DNA of 64,000 nucleotides from Acinetobacter chinensis (GCF_002165375.2 NZ_CP032134.1:2108001-2172000), one strand, 5' to 3'. Positions 1 through 9,192 are shown, numbered from the stretch's first letter. The notes: generated by a model from the sequence alone, not told the origin. A program made the numbers and translations.

Positions 1-146
1 ATCAGTGGTATTAACCAGATCAGAGATGGTTTTAATTTGCTGCGCTTTTTAACAGGTTCAGGCAGTTCAGATATATTACCCGGAACATTTACCTGAGCAT
101 GCAATTCTGCTTTTTCATTGTCTGAATTATCGTTCGTCATACTCAT
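1..146 (-). CDS. pqiB: PqiB-like MCE-domain protein, N-terminal fragment cut by window edge
   Basis: Only the first ~48 residues lie in the window. They are a polar N-terminus followed by a basic stretch (EPVKKRSKLKPSLIWLIPL) entering a hydrophobic segment. This is the usual start of PqiB/YebT-type proteins: a single membrane anchor followed, in the family, by periplasmic MCE (MlaD) domains that form a lipid-transport tunnel across the periplasm. The start ATG overlaps the stop of the upstream PqiA-like gene (ATGA), and a second ATG lies two codons further in. It is the third gene of a minus-strand pqi operon. The name rests on context plus the N-terminus, since no MCE domain is visible here. 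Confidence 0.75.
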   Translation of the reverse strand, partial: MSMTNDNSDNEKAELHAQVNVPGNISELPEPVKKRSKLKPSLIWLIPL

Positions 147-955
147 ATTTCTTTTTTTGATGAGTTAAAATCAGCATTGGTCACATGGACACTCACATGC
201 TTATTCATTTTCTTACGCTGTTCAAGACTATAATTGTCCCAGATCATTCGCGGGTCAAAACTCTGTGAAGCCAGCATGGTCAGTACAACAACCGCACCAA
301 AAGCTACAGCACCCGGTCCTGCAAGAATTGTTGCCAGTGACTGAATCTGAATGAGTGCTGCCAGCAATGCCACTACAAATACATCGATCATGGACCATCG
401 ACCGATAAACTCCACAATACGGTACATCGTAGCGCAATGCGCCGGAGAAAAAGTCACGCTTTTTGATGACTGAAGATATACCGCAACCAACAGTACAGCC
501 AGAATGATCAGCTTCAGCATCGGAATAAAAATACTCGCCATAAAAATCACACTGGATACCAGATAATCTCCACTTTTCCAGAAATAGATCACACCACTCA
601 TAATCGTGTCCTGCTGTCGCCCGAGCAATGATTCAGTCACCGTCATAGGCAAAATATTGGCAGGAATATAAAGAATGATTGCCGCTGCCAGAAAGGCAAA
701 CGTCCTTTGCAGACTTACAGGCTTGCGCAGGTGTACAGGGCTGTTACATCGGCTGCAACGCTGATTCTCATCAACGGTATGATCAACAGCATCTGTCTCC
801 TGCTGTGGGTTCAGCAATCCACAGCAATGACAAAGCACCAGAGACAGATCAATCGCTCTTAATGGCACTGCTTCAGTATGCAGATCTTTTTTTACATCCA
901 CACGGGAGGCTGGTTGCAGAACCGCAACATCGGTATTATTTTCAGAATGCTTCAT
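143..955 (-). CDS. pqiA: paraquat-inducible protein A family, second of two half-size copies
   Basis: This 270-residue protein has two Zn-ribbon CxxC pairs near the N-terminus (CHCCG at about 43-47 and RCSRC at about 66-70). Four hydrophobic segments follow, with the family signature around GRWSMIDVFVVALLAALI. E. coli PqiA is one ~417-residue protein carrying two such ribbon-plus-four-helix modules. Here each module is its own gene, and this one resembles the second. It overlaps its upstream partner by 4 bp and the downstream pqiB by 4 bp, so the three are probably translationally coupled. By family knowledge it sits in the inner membrane and works with the MCE protein PqiB. Whether the two halves assemble into one unit is inference. 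Confidence 0.85.
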   Translation of the reverse strand: MKHSENNTDVAVLQPASRVDVKKDLHTEAVPLRAIDLSLVLCHCCGLLNPQQETDAVDHTVDENQRCSRCNSPVHLRKPVSLQRTFAFLAAAIILYIPANILPMTVTESLLGRQQDTIMSGVIYFWKSGDYLVSSVIFMASIFIPMLKLIILAVLLVAVYLQSSKSVTFSPAHCATMYRIVEFIGRWSMIDVFVVALLAALIQIQSLATILAGPGAVAFGAVVVLTMLASQSFDPRMIWDNYSLEQRKKMNKHVSVHVTNADFNSSKKEI

Positions 956-1596
956 AATGGTACATACACATCAATCGCATCCCATAAATCTTTAATTTTT
1001 ATGGAGCCAATATATACCAGCAGCACACTTAATATTGCAATCGCCCAGAGTGCAATCCCAGGGATTACAACCACCATACCAACCAGTTTCACCAGGGTCA
1101 CCAGTATCCCGATCAGGAAAACCTCCACCATTCCCCAGGTCCGTAAGAAATAAAGTGTTCTCAGTACCACCCGAATGGTTTTGCGGGAGTTTCTGAACAC
1201 CTCCCGCCTGATACCCATAATGACCGTCAGAACATAAGTCATTAACAGGATGTACAACAGAGGAACAATAAAAGTGGTCAGCATCAGTAATGCACCTACG
1301 AAAGCCCGATCAGTCTGAAACATGATCCACGCTGCACCCAGCAGTGTTGTTTCTGAATAATTCCCCTGAAGCTCAACTTTAATAATGGAAAAGCTGTTCG
1401 CAATAATAAAAACGATAAGTGCCGTGACAATCATTGCAAGCAATGTATTGAAGTTATTTATTTTTCTGTATAACTCTGCACCACAGCAACTGCAATAAGC
1501 ATACTCGCCTGTTGCAAGTGGCACTCTTTGGAAAACCGCATCACATTCTTCACAACCAATAAGGTCAGTATGATTTCTCAGTTGCATGCTGCGCAC
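952..1596 (-). CDS. pqiA: paraquat-inducible protein A family, first of two half-size copies
   Basis: This 214-residue protein has a zinc-ribbon (CEEC at residues 15-18, CSCC at about 35-38) followed by four membrane helices. It contains the conserved segment RTWGMVEVFLIGILVTLVKL, matching the PqiA module. It is the first gene of the minus-strand pqi operon, and its stop overlaps the ATG of the next gene. The alternative start at Met4 (MQLRNHTD) would keep the whole ribbon. E. coli fuses two such modules in one polypeptide. The split form looks intact rather than broken, because both halves keep all cysteines and start with their own ATG. Confidence 0.85.
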   Translation of the reverse strand: MRSMQLRNHTDLIGCEECDAVFQRVPLATGEYAYCSCCGAELYRKINNFNTLLAMIVTALIVFIIANSFSIIKVELQGNYSETTLLGAAWIMFQTDRAFVGALLMLTTFIVPLLYILLMTYVLTVIMGIRREVFRNSRKTIRVVLRTLYFLRTWGMVEVFLIGILVTLVKLVGMVVVIPGIALWAIAILSVLLVYIGSIKIKDLWDAIDVYVPL

Positions 1597-1725
1597 ATAC
1601 CTTTTTTAATATCGTTATAGAGTTTTTTGTCTTTAATAATTAAATTAACTCAAACCAGGCGTTTTTATGTTTATTTTTATAAGTGAATTGTTTACTGACA
1701 GATCAGTTTGATAAACCCAAAGAAA

Positions 1726-1757
1726 TTGCCCCACCAGACAAGTATCCGATGGGGCAA
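1726..1757 (-). terminator. possible terminator in the 1597-1922 gap
   Basis: An 8 bp perfect stem, TTGCCCCA/TGGGGCAA, with a 16 nt loop. Read on the minus strand it is followed by TTTCTTT. It lies downstream of the minus-strand gene at 1923-2234 and upstream of the pqi operon, so it would separate the two. Nothing else is recognisable in 1597-1922, which should also hold the pqi promoter. Confidence 0.4.
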
Positions 1758-1922
1758 CCATGTTCAGAACCATTAATCAGACTAAGGTTTATTCTAAAAT
1801 TGAATTCATTTTCAAAAGATTAAATAACAAATATAAGTTTAGCATTCCTTTAAGTCTGTTAAACGCATGACCAGTTCCGGACGCCCAGGAGTGTGATTCT
1901 GAAACTATTTATACTGCTCAAA

Positions 1923-2234
1923 TTACAGGTTTTTCAGTTTAGCCAGAAGACTCACCAGTTCTGCATTTTGAAGTTCAAGCTGATTCAGACGGGTCGTGGT
2001 TTTATCCAGCACTTCCTGCTGAACCTGCATTTTCTTTGCCAGTCCCTGCATTATTTCCAGGGTCTTTTTCAGATTTTCTTCCAGATGCAGAACTTTGTCT
2101 TCTGTCTGCATAATCTGTGTATCAGAATGCACAGAATCATCCTGATTTCTAAAATACAACCAGAACAGAAAGCCTACCGCACAAACCAGCAGCAGAATAA
2201 ATCCCCAGATCAAAATCAGCATCGCATTTCCCAC
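1923..2234 (-). CDS. small membrane-anchored coiled-coil protein, function unknown
   Basis: This 103-residue protein has one N-terminal transmembrane helix (about residues 5-27, very rich in Leu/Ile/Phe). A short polar linker follows, then a long heptad-like helix (about 47-102, HLEENLKKTLEIM through LNQLELQNAELVSLL) typical of a coiled coil. The topology suggests an inner-membrane anchor with a long helical arm. No catalytic motif and no recognised family. The opposite-strand reading of the same DNA has an improbable Phe/Leu/Gln-rich composition and was rejected. It stands alone between the pqi operon and the GAPDH-family gene. Confidence 0.65.
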   Translation of the reverse strand: MGNAMLILIWGFILLLVCAVGFLFWLYFRNQDDSVHSDTQIMQTEDKVLHLEENLKKTLEIMQGLAKKMQVQQEVLDKTTTRLNQLELQNAELVSLLAKLKNL

Positions 2235-2356
2235 TTAATTCAAAGTTCATTCTTTATTGATATATAAAATCACATCTTATGTGAACTGATGTATCAAAGA
2301 TACTTTTCTTTATTCAATCAAAAGCTTTTTAAAGTCCTGACAGCTACATACTCAGT

Positions 2357-3379
2357 TCAGGTAAAGGACTCACACAAATCGAGTAAGCGGTTTGCGTATC
2401 CCCATTCATTATCATACCAGGCAAAAACTTTCGCCTGGTGCCCTGCAACCATAGTCTGAGTCAGATCAACAATTAAAGAATACGGCGAGTGATTAAAGTC
2501 ACTGGAAACCAGCGGCTCTTCTGTAATATCCATAATTTCTGAGTAATCACGCTCTGCTGATTCCCTCAGCACCTGATTGATCGTATGCGTATCAAGAGGT
2601 GAACGCGAGACAAAAGTCAGATCAACTGCTGCGACATTGATAGTTGGAACACGTATGGAATAACCATCTATACGCCCTTCCATTTTCGGCATCACCCGCT
2701 TTAAAGCTCCCAGTGCAGAAGATGTGGTAGGAATAATATTCTGCCCAGAAGCCCGTGCCCGTCTTAAATCACGATGTGCATGATCCAGTACAGCCTGATC
2801 AGCTGTTACGGCATGAATCTCAGTCATCAGCGCACTTTCAATACCAAAAGCATCATCAATAATTTTGACCAGAGGTACCAGTGCCTGAGTCGTACAGGAA
2901 ACCCCCGAAATGATCCGGTCAGTTGTCTTAACTTCGTGATGGTTGACCCCATAGACAATGGCTGCATCTACCGTATCAAACGGTGCAGCACCAATAATGA
3001 CACGTTTTGCACCTGCGGTAATATGCTTCGTCGCGGCTTCATGTGAACGGAACAGACCTGTACATTCCAGTACAACATCCACATTCAGTTGATGCCACGG
3101 CAGTTTCTCAGGATCAGCTTCAGCAAAAACTTCCACCCGCAGACCGGCAAGCCCCGCACTGATATTCAGAAAAGAATGTCCGTCCTCTGTCTCAATACTG
3201 ACCTTGCCTTTAAAGCGTCCATGGGTACTGTCATATCGAAACAGATGGGCAAGTGTTTCAACATCGGCAACATCATTGACAGCGACAATTTCAAAATGAA
3301 AGTCTTTAGGATTTTCAAACCAGGCACGTAGAACATTGCGCCCTATCCGCCCAAATCCATTAATCGCCACACGTTGCAT
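2357..3379 (-). CDS. epd: GAPDH-family dehydrogenase (Epd/GapA type)
   Basis: This 340-residue protein has the NAD-binding start INGFGRIGRNVLRAW, the active-site Cys162 in SCTTQ, the partner His189 in EIHAVTADQ, and the C-terminal WYDNEWGYANRLLD signature. The family oxidises glyceraldehyde-3-phosphate (glycolysis/gluconeogenesis) or erythrose-4-phosphate (pyridoxal phosphate synthesis). Overall spacing, LPWHQLNVDVVLECTG and the SSDFNHSPYSLIVD stretch look closer to E. coli Epd than to GapA. The usual SCTTN is SCTTQ here and the second Cys of the GapA motif is missing. Substrate preference cannot be settled from sequence, so the symbol is tentative. Single gene, start ATG at 3379. Confidence 0.8.
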   Translation of the reverse strand: MQRVAINGFGRIGRNVLRAWFENPKDFHFEIVAVNDVADVETLAHLFRYDSTHGRFKGKVSIETEDGHSFLNISAGLAGLRVEVFAEADPEKLPWHQLNVDVVLECTGLFRSHEAATKHITAGAKRVIIGAAPFDTVDAAIVYGVNHHEVKTTDRIISGVSCTTQALVPLVKIIDDAFGIESALMTEIHAVTADQAVLDHAHRDLRRARASGQNIIPTTSSALGALKRVMPKMEGRIDGYSIRVPTINVAAVDLTFVSRSPLDTHTINQVLRESAERDYSEIMDITEEPLVSSDFNHSPYSLIVDLTQTMVAGHQAKVFAWYDNEWGYANRLLDLCESFT

Positions 3380-3525
3380 TACTTATCCTTAGAATTGAAA
3401 CCACACATTTCAGCTGAATATGTTATCGGATTTCTTTGCTTTATGGAGAATATTTGTCAAAATGCTGTAGAAAAATTCAAACCTAAAACATTAAAACAAC
3501 TTTTGATAAAACTGAGAATTTTAAA

Positions 3526-4332
3526 ATGGCGAATTTAGATCAATGCTTATACATTTTCATCGCCTCTTGCATCTTCTCAAGCCCTGTACTTCATGCAAAG
3601 CCAATTTATGCTTCATGCAATACACAACAAACTATACAACTGATTCAAAAGTTTAAATTATTGTCAGATTTAACACTTAAACATGAGGAAATTGAAAATC
3701 GTTTCGATTGTATCCAACTCAATGATTCACAAATATTGATTGCAACAGCCAATATGATCGAAATGAACCAAGGTAATTATCAGATCAATCTTGATTTAAT
3801 TGATATGAATAAACAAAAATTATTAATGCGCTATCAACATCCTCAATTTTTTTCAGAAGCGAATGGTCGATTCTCATCAATTAAATTTGATCGTGCCCCA
3901 TACTCAAACTTAGCTGAACAACATGTAATTGGATTAAAAACACACCTCTACAGTATAGGTGAACACAGCTATAATTTAGATAAGTTCAATTTATTCCGTA
4001 TTATTTACAGCTCTCCGACTGCTAAAAACAATAAAGTTCAATCGGTTTTAAGAAATATAAACACTCAAATCCAATCGAATTGGCGACCTATGTATGGCTG
4101 TGATGAAAGTACCAATGATGACATAAAAAGCATTTTTATTCTGCGAAATACTCAGAATAATCAATTGCAAGATATTTTACTCAAACAAACTAAAAAATCA
4201 GTAGATACCGATGAAGAATGTAAAACAACCAAAGTGAATAAAACGCAACAACAACTTTTAAAATTTAATGGTCAGTCTTATCAAATCGACAGAACACAAT
4301 TGTTGTATTCGGATGATTTAAAAGATGAATAA
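3526..4332 (+). CDS. predicted secreted protein, unknown function
   Basis: This 268-residue protein has an N-terminal hydrophobic segment (about 8-24, YIFIASCIFSSPVLHAKP) that looks like a Sec signal peptide cleaved near AHA/KP. The mature part is polar, rich in Asn/Gln/Lys and with several Cys (for example CNTQQ, FDCIQL, YGCDES, EECKTT). That suits a periplasmic disulphide protein. No family was recognised. Base composition is clearly more AT-rich than its neighbours epd and fadI, which hints at acquisition or low constraint. It stands alone, with a repeat-bearing gap after it. Confidence 0.6.
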   Translation: MANLDQCLYIFIASCIFSSPVLHAKPIYASCNTQQTIQLIQKFKLLSDLTLKHEEIENRFDCIQLNDSQILIATANMIEMNQGNYQINLDLIDMNKQKLLMRYQHPQFFSEANGRFSSIKFDRAPYSNLAEQHVIGLKTHLYSIGEHSYNLDKFNLFRIIYSSPTAKNNKVQSVLRNINTQIQSNWRPMYGCDESTNDDIKSIFILRNTQNNQLQDILLKQTKKSVDTDEECKTTKVNKTQQQLLKFNGQSYQIDRTQLLYSDDLKDE

Positions 4333-4454
4333 AACTATGAACAGAAAATTTGTGGCTTAAATTTTCCTATTAGGACAAGAGTACAGATCAGCACCTGTTC
4401 TATTAGACTTCTTGCGAAAGTTAATTTCAGCAAGATCTTATCAATATTGGATGT

Positions 4455-4569
4455 CCCCCTCTCCTTTCAGGATGAGAAACATCGTTTCGCAAGAGGGAGA
4501 GGTTTTCTATTTTAAAGCCCTCATCCTCTTGCGGAGTTACCTCCTCATCCTAGAGGGAGAAGGAACTCC
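4455..4569. repeat. intergenic palindromic repeat (CCTCATCC family)
   Basis: The left arm CCCTCTCCTTTCAGGATGAG and the right arm CTCATCCTAGAGGGAGAAGG are imperfect inverted copies. A second nested pair lies inside (CGCAAGAGGGAGAGG / CCTCATCCTCTTGCGG). Related CCTCATCC / CTTCTC pieces recur near 22690 and 25721-25776. It fills most of the 4333-4686 gap between the secreted protein and fadI. A 64-codon reading frame across it is an artefact of the repeat. Confidence 0.6.
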
Positions 4570-4686
4570 AATATTCTTTTGGATATGTTTTGAATCTAAA
4601 ATTTGAATATTTTCTGACTTATGCAAGAGATCTATTGTCAAAAACCTGCGTAAATTCAATGCTCAATGTAAGTTAAATCTGAAGTA

Positions 4687-5991
4687 TTAATCGACTTCCA
4701 ACACCATCGCAGCACCGATACCACCCGCAGCACATGCCGTCGTCAAAGCCACACCACCGCCACGGCGTTTCAGCTCATGCACAGTCTGACCGATCACTCG
4801 CCCGCCCGTTGCCCCAAATGGATGACCATAAGCGACTGAACCACCATTCACATTGAGAATATCAAAATTCACCTCACCTACAGCTTGAGAACGGTTCAAT
4901 ACCGTTTTGGCATAACTGTCTGAGGCTAAACCTTTAATATTACACAAAACCTGACCTGCAAAAGCCTCATGCATATCAATCAGTGTCATTTCTGCAAGTG
5001 GAATCCCTGCACGCTCCAAGGCAATTGGTGCTGCCAACACAGGTCCCATTAACAAATCTTCTTTTGGCGTTTTCGCGGCAAAAGCATAAGAACGAATATA
5101 GCCAATCGGTTCAAAACCTAGAGCTTTGGCTTTTTCTTCACTCATCAGCAAAACAGCCGATGCACCATCTGTCAAAGGACTTGCATTACCTGCTGTCACC
5201 GTACCTTTGCCCAAAAGGTCAAATACAGGTTTTAATTTGTCATAAGCTTCACGCTTCGGATTTTGACGGACAAGGTTGTCTTCTTTTAAAGTTTTGCCTG
5301 AACTTAATGTCGCTGTCAGTACCTGTTGATCTAAATAACCTTGTTTCCACGCATTGTCCGCATTGAAGTGTGATTTAAAGGCAAGGTCATCTTGCTCGCT
5401 ACGACCAATGCCCCATTTTTTCACCATTTTCTCACAGCTTTGCCCCATAGTTTCATGGGTAGAATATTCTGTAATTGAAGGTTGTTGCGGCAAAATATCA
5501 GTCGGACGTAAAGCAGAGAGCAGTTTCAAACGATCTTTGAGTGTTTTGGCAAAATTGACATCACGCAATGTCGAAGAAAATTTTGCCGACATTGGTAAAC
5601 GTACACTGCTAGTCGAATCTGTTCCACCTGCAATAATAATGTCCGCATTACCCGCCAATATAGTTTCAGCTGCACTGCTAATAGTTTGAAAACTGGTCGC
5701 ACATGCCCGAGTAATACTATATGCATCAACATTTTCCAGCCCTGCCTGTAAAGCAATCTCACGGGCAATAAATGGCGCTTCTGGAATCATCACGGTCATG
5801 CCAAAAACCAATTGGTCGATGTCATCTTTATTTAAATTATTGCGTTTGATCAGTTCATTGACCACCATTACGCCTAAATCAATCGCATTCAAATCTTTAT
5901 AATGTGTTGCAATACGGGCAAATGGAGTACGAACCGCATCCACAATGGCAATACGTCCATGCTTATTGGATAAATCTACTTTGCTGTTCAC
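4687..5991 (-). CDS. fadI: 3-ketoacyl-CoA thiolase (acetyl-CoA C-acyltransferase), FadI type
   Basis: This 434-residue thiolase has the nucleophile Cys97 in SITRACATSFQ, the active-site His in IDMHEAFAGQ, the GHPFGATGGR motif and the C-terminal acid/base Cys in TTACAAGGIG. It cleaves 3-ketoacyl-CoA to acetyl-CoA and a shortened acyl-CoA in beta-oxidation. Length and the internal DRLKLLSALRPTDILPQ segment match E. coli FadI (436 aa) rather than the shorter FadA. In Enterobacteria fadI pairs with fadJ. No partner is adjacent here, so it is probably a single-gene unit. Other thiolase substrates are possible. Confidence 0.85.
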   Translation of the reverse strand: MNSKVDLSNKHGRIAIVDAVRTPFARIATHYKDLNAIDLGVMVVNELIKRNNLNKDDIDQLVFGMTVMIPEAPFIAREIALQAGLENVDAYSITRACATSFQTISSAAETILAGNADIIIAGGTDSTSSVRLPMSAKFSSTLRDVNFAKTLKDRLKLLSALRPTDILPQQPSITEYSTHETMGQSCEKMVKKWGIGRSEQDDLAFKSHFNADNAWKQGYLDQQVLTATLSSGKTLKEDNLVRQNPKREAYDKLKPVFDLLGKGTVTAGNASPLTDGASAVLLMSEEKAKALGFEPIGYIRSYAFAAKTPKEDLLMGPVLAAPIALERAGIPLAEMTLIDMHEAFAGQVLCNIKGLASDSYAKTVLNRSQAVGEVNFDILNVNGGSVAYGHPFGATGGRVIGQTVHELKRRGGGVALTTACAAGGIGAAMVLEVD

Positions 5992-6306
5992 TTTCGTTCC
6001 TTAAAATTATTTTAATCAAAATGACAATAACCGAGAGTAAAGCGCTGTGTGTTTATTCAACAATGGCTGGACTGACAATCCTGACTGATATTTATGTGCT
6101 TAGTTGTTACAAATAAAATGTGCTGCCCCCACCCTTGGCTATGAATGAAAAAATCAACTCTCCTGACATACTCGAGGTGATTGTGAATTCATCCTAAATA
6201 CGATGCTCAGTAATATTAATTTGATGCATCACGATTTCAACAAATCGAGAGGATTTAAAAAATTAAACATCATCTATATAAAAACCTCCAATTCACCTTA
6301 AAATCA

Positions 6307-6335
6307 TTGGTGGAGCGCGGTTTTTCCGTTATACT
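6307..6335 (+). promoter_or_regulatory. alaS promoter
   Basis: TTGGTG (6307-6312), a 17 bp spacer and TATACT (6330-6335) make a good sigma70 promoter. It is followed at about 6358-6404 by a leader hairpin (CTAAG/CTTAG core plus GTGTG/CACGCAC) before the alaS ribosome binding site. The rest of the 5992-6428 gap shows nothing recognisable. Confidence 0.7.
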
Positions 6336-6434
6336 TTGGCGTTTTTAAAAATTAAGCCCGTGTGCTGACTAAGCATAAAAATCAGACTTAGCCACGCACT
6401 TTTAGCCAATAGAAAATTATGGAGTGACTTGGTT

Positions 6435-9128
6435 GTGAGTACTCGTTTTATGACAACTGCCGAAATACGTGAAGCATTTTTGCGTTACTTTGAATCGCAA
6501 GGACATACACGTGTCGCGTCGAGTTCACTTGTACCCGCCAACGACCCTACTCTGCTGTTCACCAATGCAGGGATGAACCAATTCAAAGACTGTTTCTTAG
6601 GTCTTGAAAAACGTGACTATATTCGTGCAACGACTTCACAGAAGTGTGTCCGCGCAGGCGGTAAACACAACGACTTAGATAACGTTGGTTATACCGCACG
6701 TCACCATACATTCTTTGAAATGTTGGGTAACTTTTCTTTTGGTGATTATTTCAAACATGATGCAATCCGTTTTGCCTGGGACTTTTTGACTGGCGAAGAA
6801 TGGTTAGCATTACCAAAAGATAAACTCTATGCCACTGTTTATCATACCGATGATGAAGCGTTTGACATCTGGAACAAAGAGATTGGTCTGGATGCAAGCC
6901 GTATCATCCGTATTGGCGATAACAAAGGCGAAAAATACGCATCAGATAACTTCTGGGCAATGGGTGATACAGGTCCTTGTGGTCCTTGTTCTGAAATTTT
7001 CTTTGACCACGGTGATCACATCTGGGGTGGCTTACCTGGCTCACCTGAAGAAGATGGCGACCGTTTCATTGAAATCTGGAACAACGTATTCATGCAGTTC
7101 AACCGTACTGCGGATGGTGTATTGCATAATCTTCCTGCCCCTTCTGTTGATACAGGTATGGGCTTAGAGCGTATTTCTGCGGTTTTACAACATGTAAATT
7201 CAAACTACGAAACTGATCTGTTCCAGCACTTGTTAAAATCTGCTGCTGAAATTATCGGTGTAGATACCACACAAGCTGTTGCAACTGCACAAGCAAACAA
7301 CAGTCCTGTTGAATACCCTGCTTCACTTAAAGTGGTTGCTGACCATGCACGTTCTTGCTGCTTCCTGATTGCGGATGGTGTAAATCCGTCGAATGAAGGT
7401 CGTGGTTATGTACTGCGTCGTATTATCCGTCGTGCTGTACGTCATGGTAATAAAATGGGCGCGACTGGTACATTCTTCTACAAAATGTTGCAGCCTTTAA
7501 TCGAAGTGATGGGCGAAGCTTATCCTGAGCTTGCTGAACGTCGTCAGGTGATCGAAACTGCGTTAATCCGTGAAGAAGAACAATTTGCAAAAACTTTAGA
7601 GCAAGGTTTGAAATTGCTTGAAGGTGAATTGGCGAACTTAAAAGGCAATGTGATTGCCGGCGAAACAGTATTTAAACTTTATGATACTTATGGTTTCCCT
7701 ACAGATTTAACCGCTGATATTGCACGTGAACGTGATTTAACCATTGACGAAGCTGGTTTCGAAGTTGAAATGGCTGCTCAACGTCAACGTGCCCGTGATG
7801 CAGGTAAGTTTGCTGTTGATTACAACTCTATTGTCAAAGTCGATGGCGAAACTCAGTTTGATGGTTATGACTCAACCAATGGTCAAGGTCAAATTGTTGC
7901 GATCTACAAAGATGGCGAACAAGTTGATGAAGTCTTTGAAGGTGATGAAGCCCTCATCGTATTGAACCAGACGCCTTTCTATGCAGAAAGCGGTGGTCAG
8001 ATCGGTGATACAGGTATTTTCAAAAACGATACGGGTATTTTCGAAGTACAAGATACTAAAAAATCGGGCGGTGCATTTGTCCATCAAGGTATCGTGACAA
8101 TGGGTAGCTTAAAAGCAACTCAAGCGGTTGAAGCGATTGTAAAAGCCGATATCCGTGAAGCAACTGCACGTAACCACTCTGCAACTCACCTTTTACATGC
8201 TGCATTACGTCAAGTTTTGGGCGAACACGTACAACAAAAAGGTTCTTTGGTTGCATCTGACATTTTACGTTTTGACTTTGCCAATGACCAACCTGTGACA
8301 TTTGCTCAAATTCAACAGATTGAACGTATTGTCAATGCTGAAGTGATTGCCAATACTGCTGTTTCAACTGAACTTTTAGACATCGACGCTGCCAAAGAAA
8401 AAGGCGCAATGATGCTGTTCGGTGAAAAGTATGGCGATGAAGTACGTGTTCTTTCTATGGGTACAACAAAAGATGAGAAAAACTTCTCTATCGAATTGTG
8501 TGGTGGTATCCATGTAAAACGTACAGGTGATATCGGTTTATTCAAGATCACCTCAGAAGGTGGTGTTGCTGCGGGTGTACGTCGTATCGAAGCGGTTACA
8601 GGGACTAAAGCACTTGAAACTGTACAGAAAGTTGATGCTGACATTGTTCACATCAATGATTTGTTAAAAGCGCAAAAAGATCAGACCGTTGAAAAAGTTG
8701 AAGCAACTGTTGAATCTGCACATCAATTGCAAAAACAAATTGAGCAATTGAATCAAAAACTGGCGAATTTCCAAGCATCTGAACTGATGGGTCAGGTTCA
8801 GGATATCGCTGGTCGTCAAACACTTATTGCCACTGTTCATGGTCAGGATGCGAAATCAGTTCGTCATCTTCATGACAGTGTCAAATCTAAATTGGATAAT
8901 GCAGTCATCGTACTTGCAGGTGTTGACGCTGACAAAGTCAGTCTGATTGCATCTGTGGCGAAAGATTTCACTGCAAATCTAAAAGCGGGTGACATCATCA
9001 AACACTTAGCGACTGAGCTGGGTGGTAAAGGTGGTGGTAAACCTGACTTAGCACAAGGTGGCGCGCCACTAAACGAGAAGTTTGAACCAGTTATGGCAGA
9101 TCTTACTGCCTGGCTTGCTCAAAAATAA
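6435..9128 (+). CDS. alaS: alanyl-tRNA synthetase
   Basis: This ~897-residue protein charges tRNA-Ala in the cytoplasm. It has the class II catalytic core at the N-terminus (TAEIREAFLRYFESQGH, TNAGMNQFKDCFLG, TARHHTFFEMLGNFSFGDYF). The editing domain carries both zinc-binding signatures (HSATHLLH and CGGIHVKRTGD), and a coiled-coil and DHHA1-type C-terminal domain ends in GGKGGGKPDLAQGG. Start choice: TTG at 6429, GTG at 6435 and ATG at 6450 are in frame. GGAG at 6421-6424 is best spaced for the GTG, but the ATG (MTTAEIREAF) is the conserved family start and cannot be excluded. It leads the alaS-lysC-csrA block, an order also found in Pseudomonas. Confidence 0.97.
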   Translation: MSTRFMTTAEIREAFLRYFESQGHTRVASSSLVPANDPTLLFTNAGMNQFKDCFLGLEKRDYIRATTSQKCVRAGGKHNDLDNVGYTARHHTFFEMLGNFSFGDYFKHDAIRFAWDFLTGEEWLALPKDKLYATVYHTDDEAFDIWNKEIGLDASRIIRIGDNKGEKYASDNFWAMGDTGPCGPCSEIFFDHGDHIWGGLPGSPEEDGDRFIEIWNNVFMQFNRTADGVLHNLPAPSVDTGMGLERISAVLQHVNSNYETDLFQHLLKSAAEIIGVDTTQAVATAQANNSPVEYPASLKVVADHARSCCFLIADGVNPSNEGRGYVLRRIIRRAVRHGNKMGATGTFFYKMLQPLIEVMGEAYPELAERRQVIETALIREEEQFAKTLEQGLKLLEGELANLKGNVIAGETVFKLYDTYGFPTDLTADIARERDLTIDEAGFEVEMAAQRQRARDAGKFAVDYNSIVKVDGETQFDGYDSTNGQGQIVAIYKDGEQVDEVFEGDEALIVLNQTPFYAESGGQIGDTGIFKNDTGIFEVQDTKKSGGAFVHQGIVTMGSLKATQAVEAIVKADIREATARNHSATHLLHAALRQVLGEHVQQKGSLVASDILRFDFANDQPVTFAQIQQIERIVNAEVIANTAVSTELLDIDAAKEKGAMMLFGEKYGDEVRVLSMGTTKDEKNFSIELCGGIHVKRTGDIGLFKITSEGGVAAGVRRIEAVTGTKALETVQKVDADIVHINDLLKAQKDQTVEKVEATVESAHQLQKQIEQLNQKLANFQASELMGQVQDIAGRQTLIATVHGQDAKSVRHLHDSVKSKLDNAVIVLAGVDADKVSLIASVAKDFTANLKAGDIIKHLATELGGKGGGKPDLAQGGAPLNEKFEPVMADLTAWLAQK

Positions 9129-9149
9129 TAACTTCACCTTTTGTGTAAA

Positions 9150-9173
9150 TGACTCTAATGCCAATTAGAGTCA
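9150..9173 (+). other. stem-loop between alaS and lysC
   Basis: A perfect 10 bp stem TGACTCTAAT/ATTAGAGTCA with a GCCA loop. There is no T-run after it, so an intrinsic terminator is unlikely. An mRNA-stabilising or processing hairpin in an alaS-lysC transcript fits better. lysC starts 20 nt later. Confidence 0.5.
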
Positions 9174-9192
9174 CTGCTTATATGGAACAACT

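Noticed and set aside
1893..2267. 124-codon plus-strand frame opposite the small coiled-coil gene
   Set aside because: Phe/Gln/His-rich low-complexity product; the minus-strand frame gives a sensible membrane anchor plus coiled coil.
4412..4606. 64-codon frame after the secreted protein gene
   Set aside because: Entirely within an intergenic palindromic repeat.
8056..8644. minus-strand frames inside alaS
   Set aside because: Complementary-strand shadows; no motifs and alaS domains are unambiguous.
9129..9192. lysine riboswitch before lysC
   Set aside because: Only 64 nt between alaS and lysC with one simple hairpin; too short for a lysine riboswitch.
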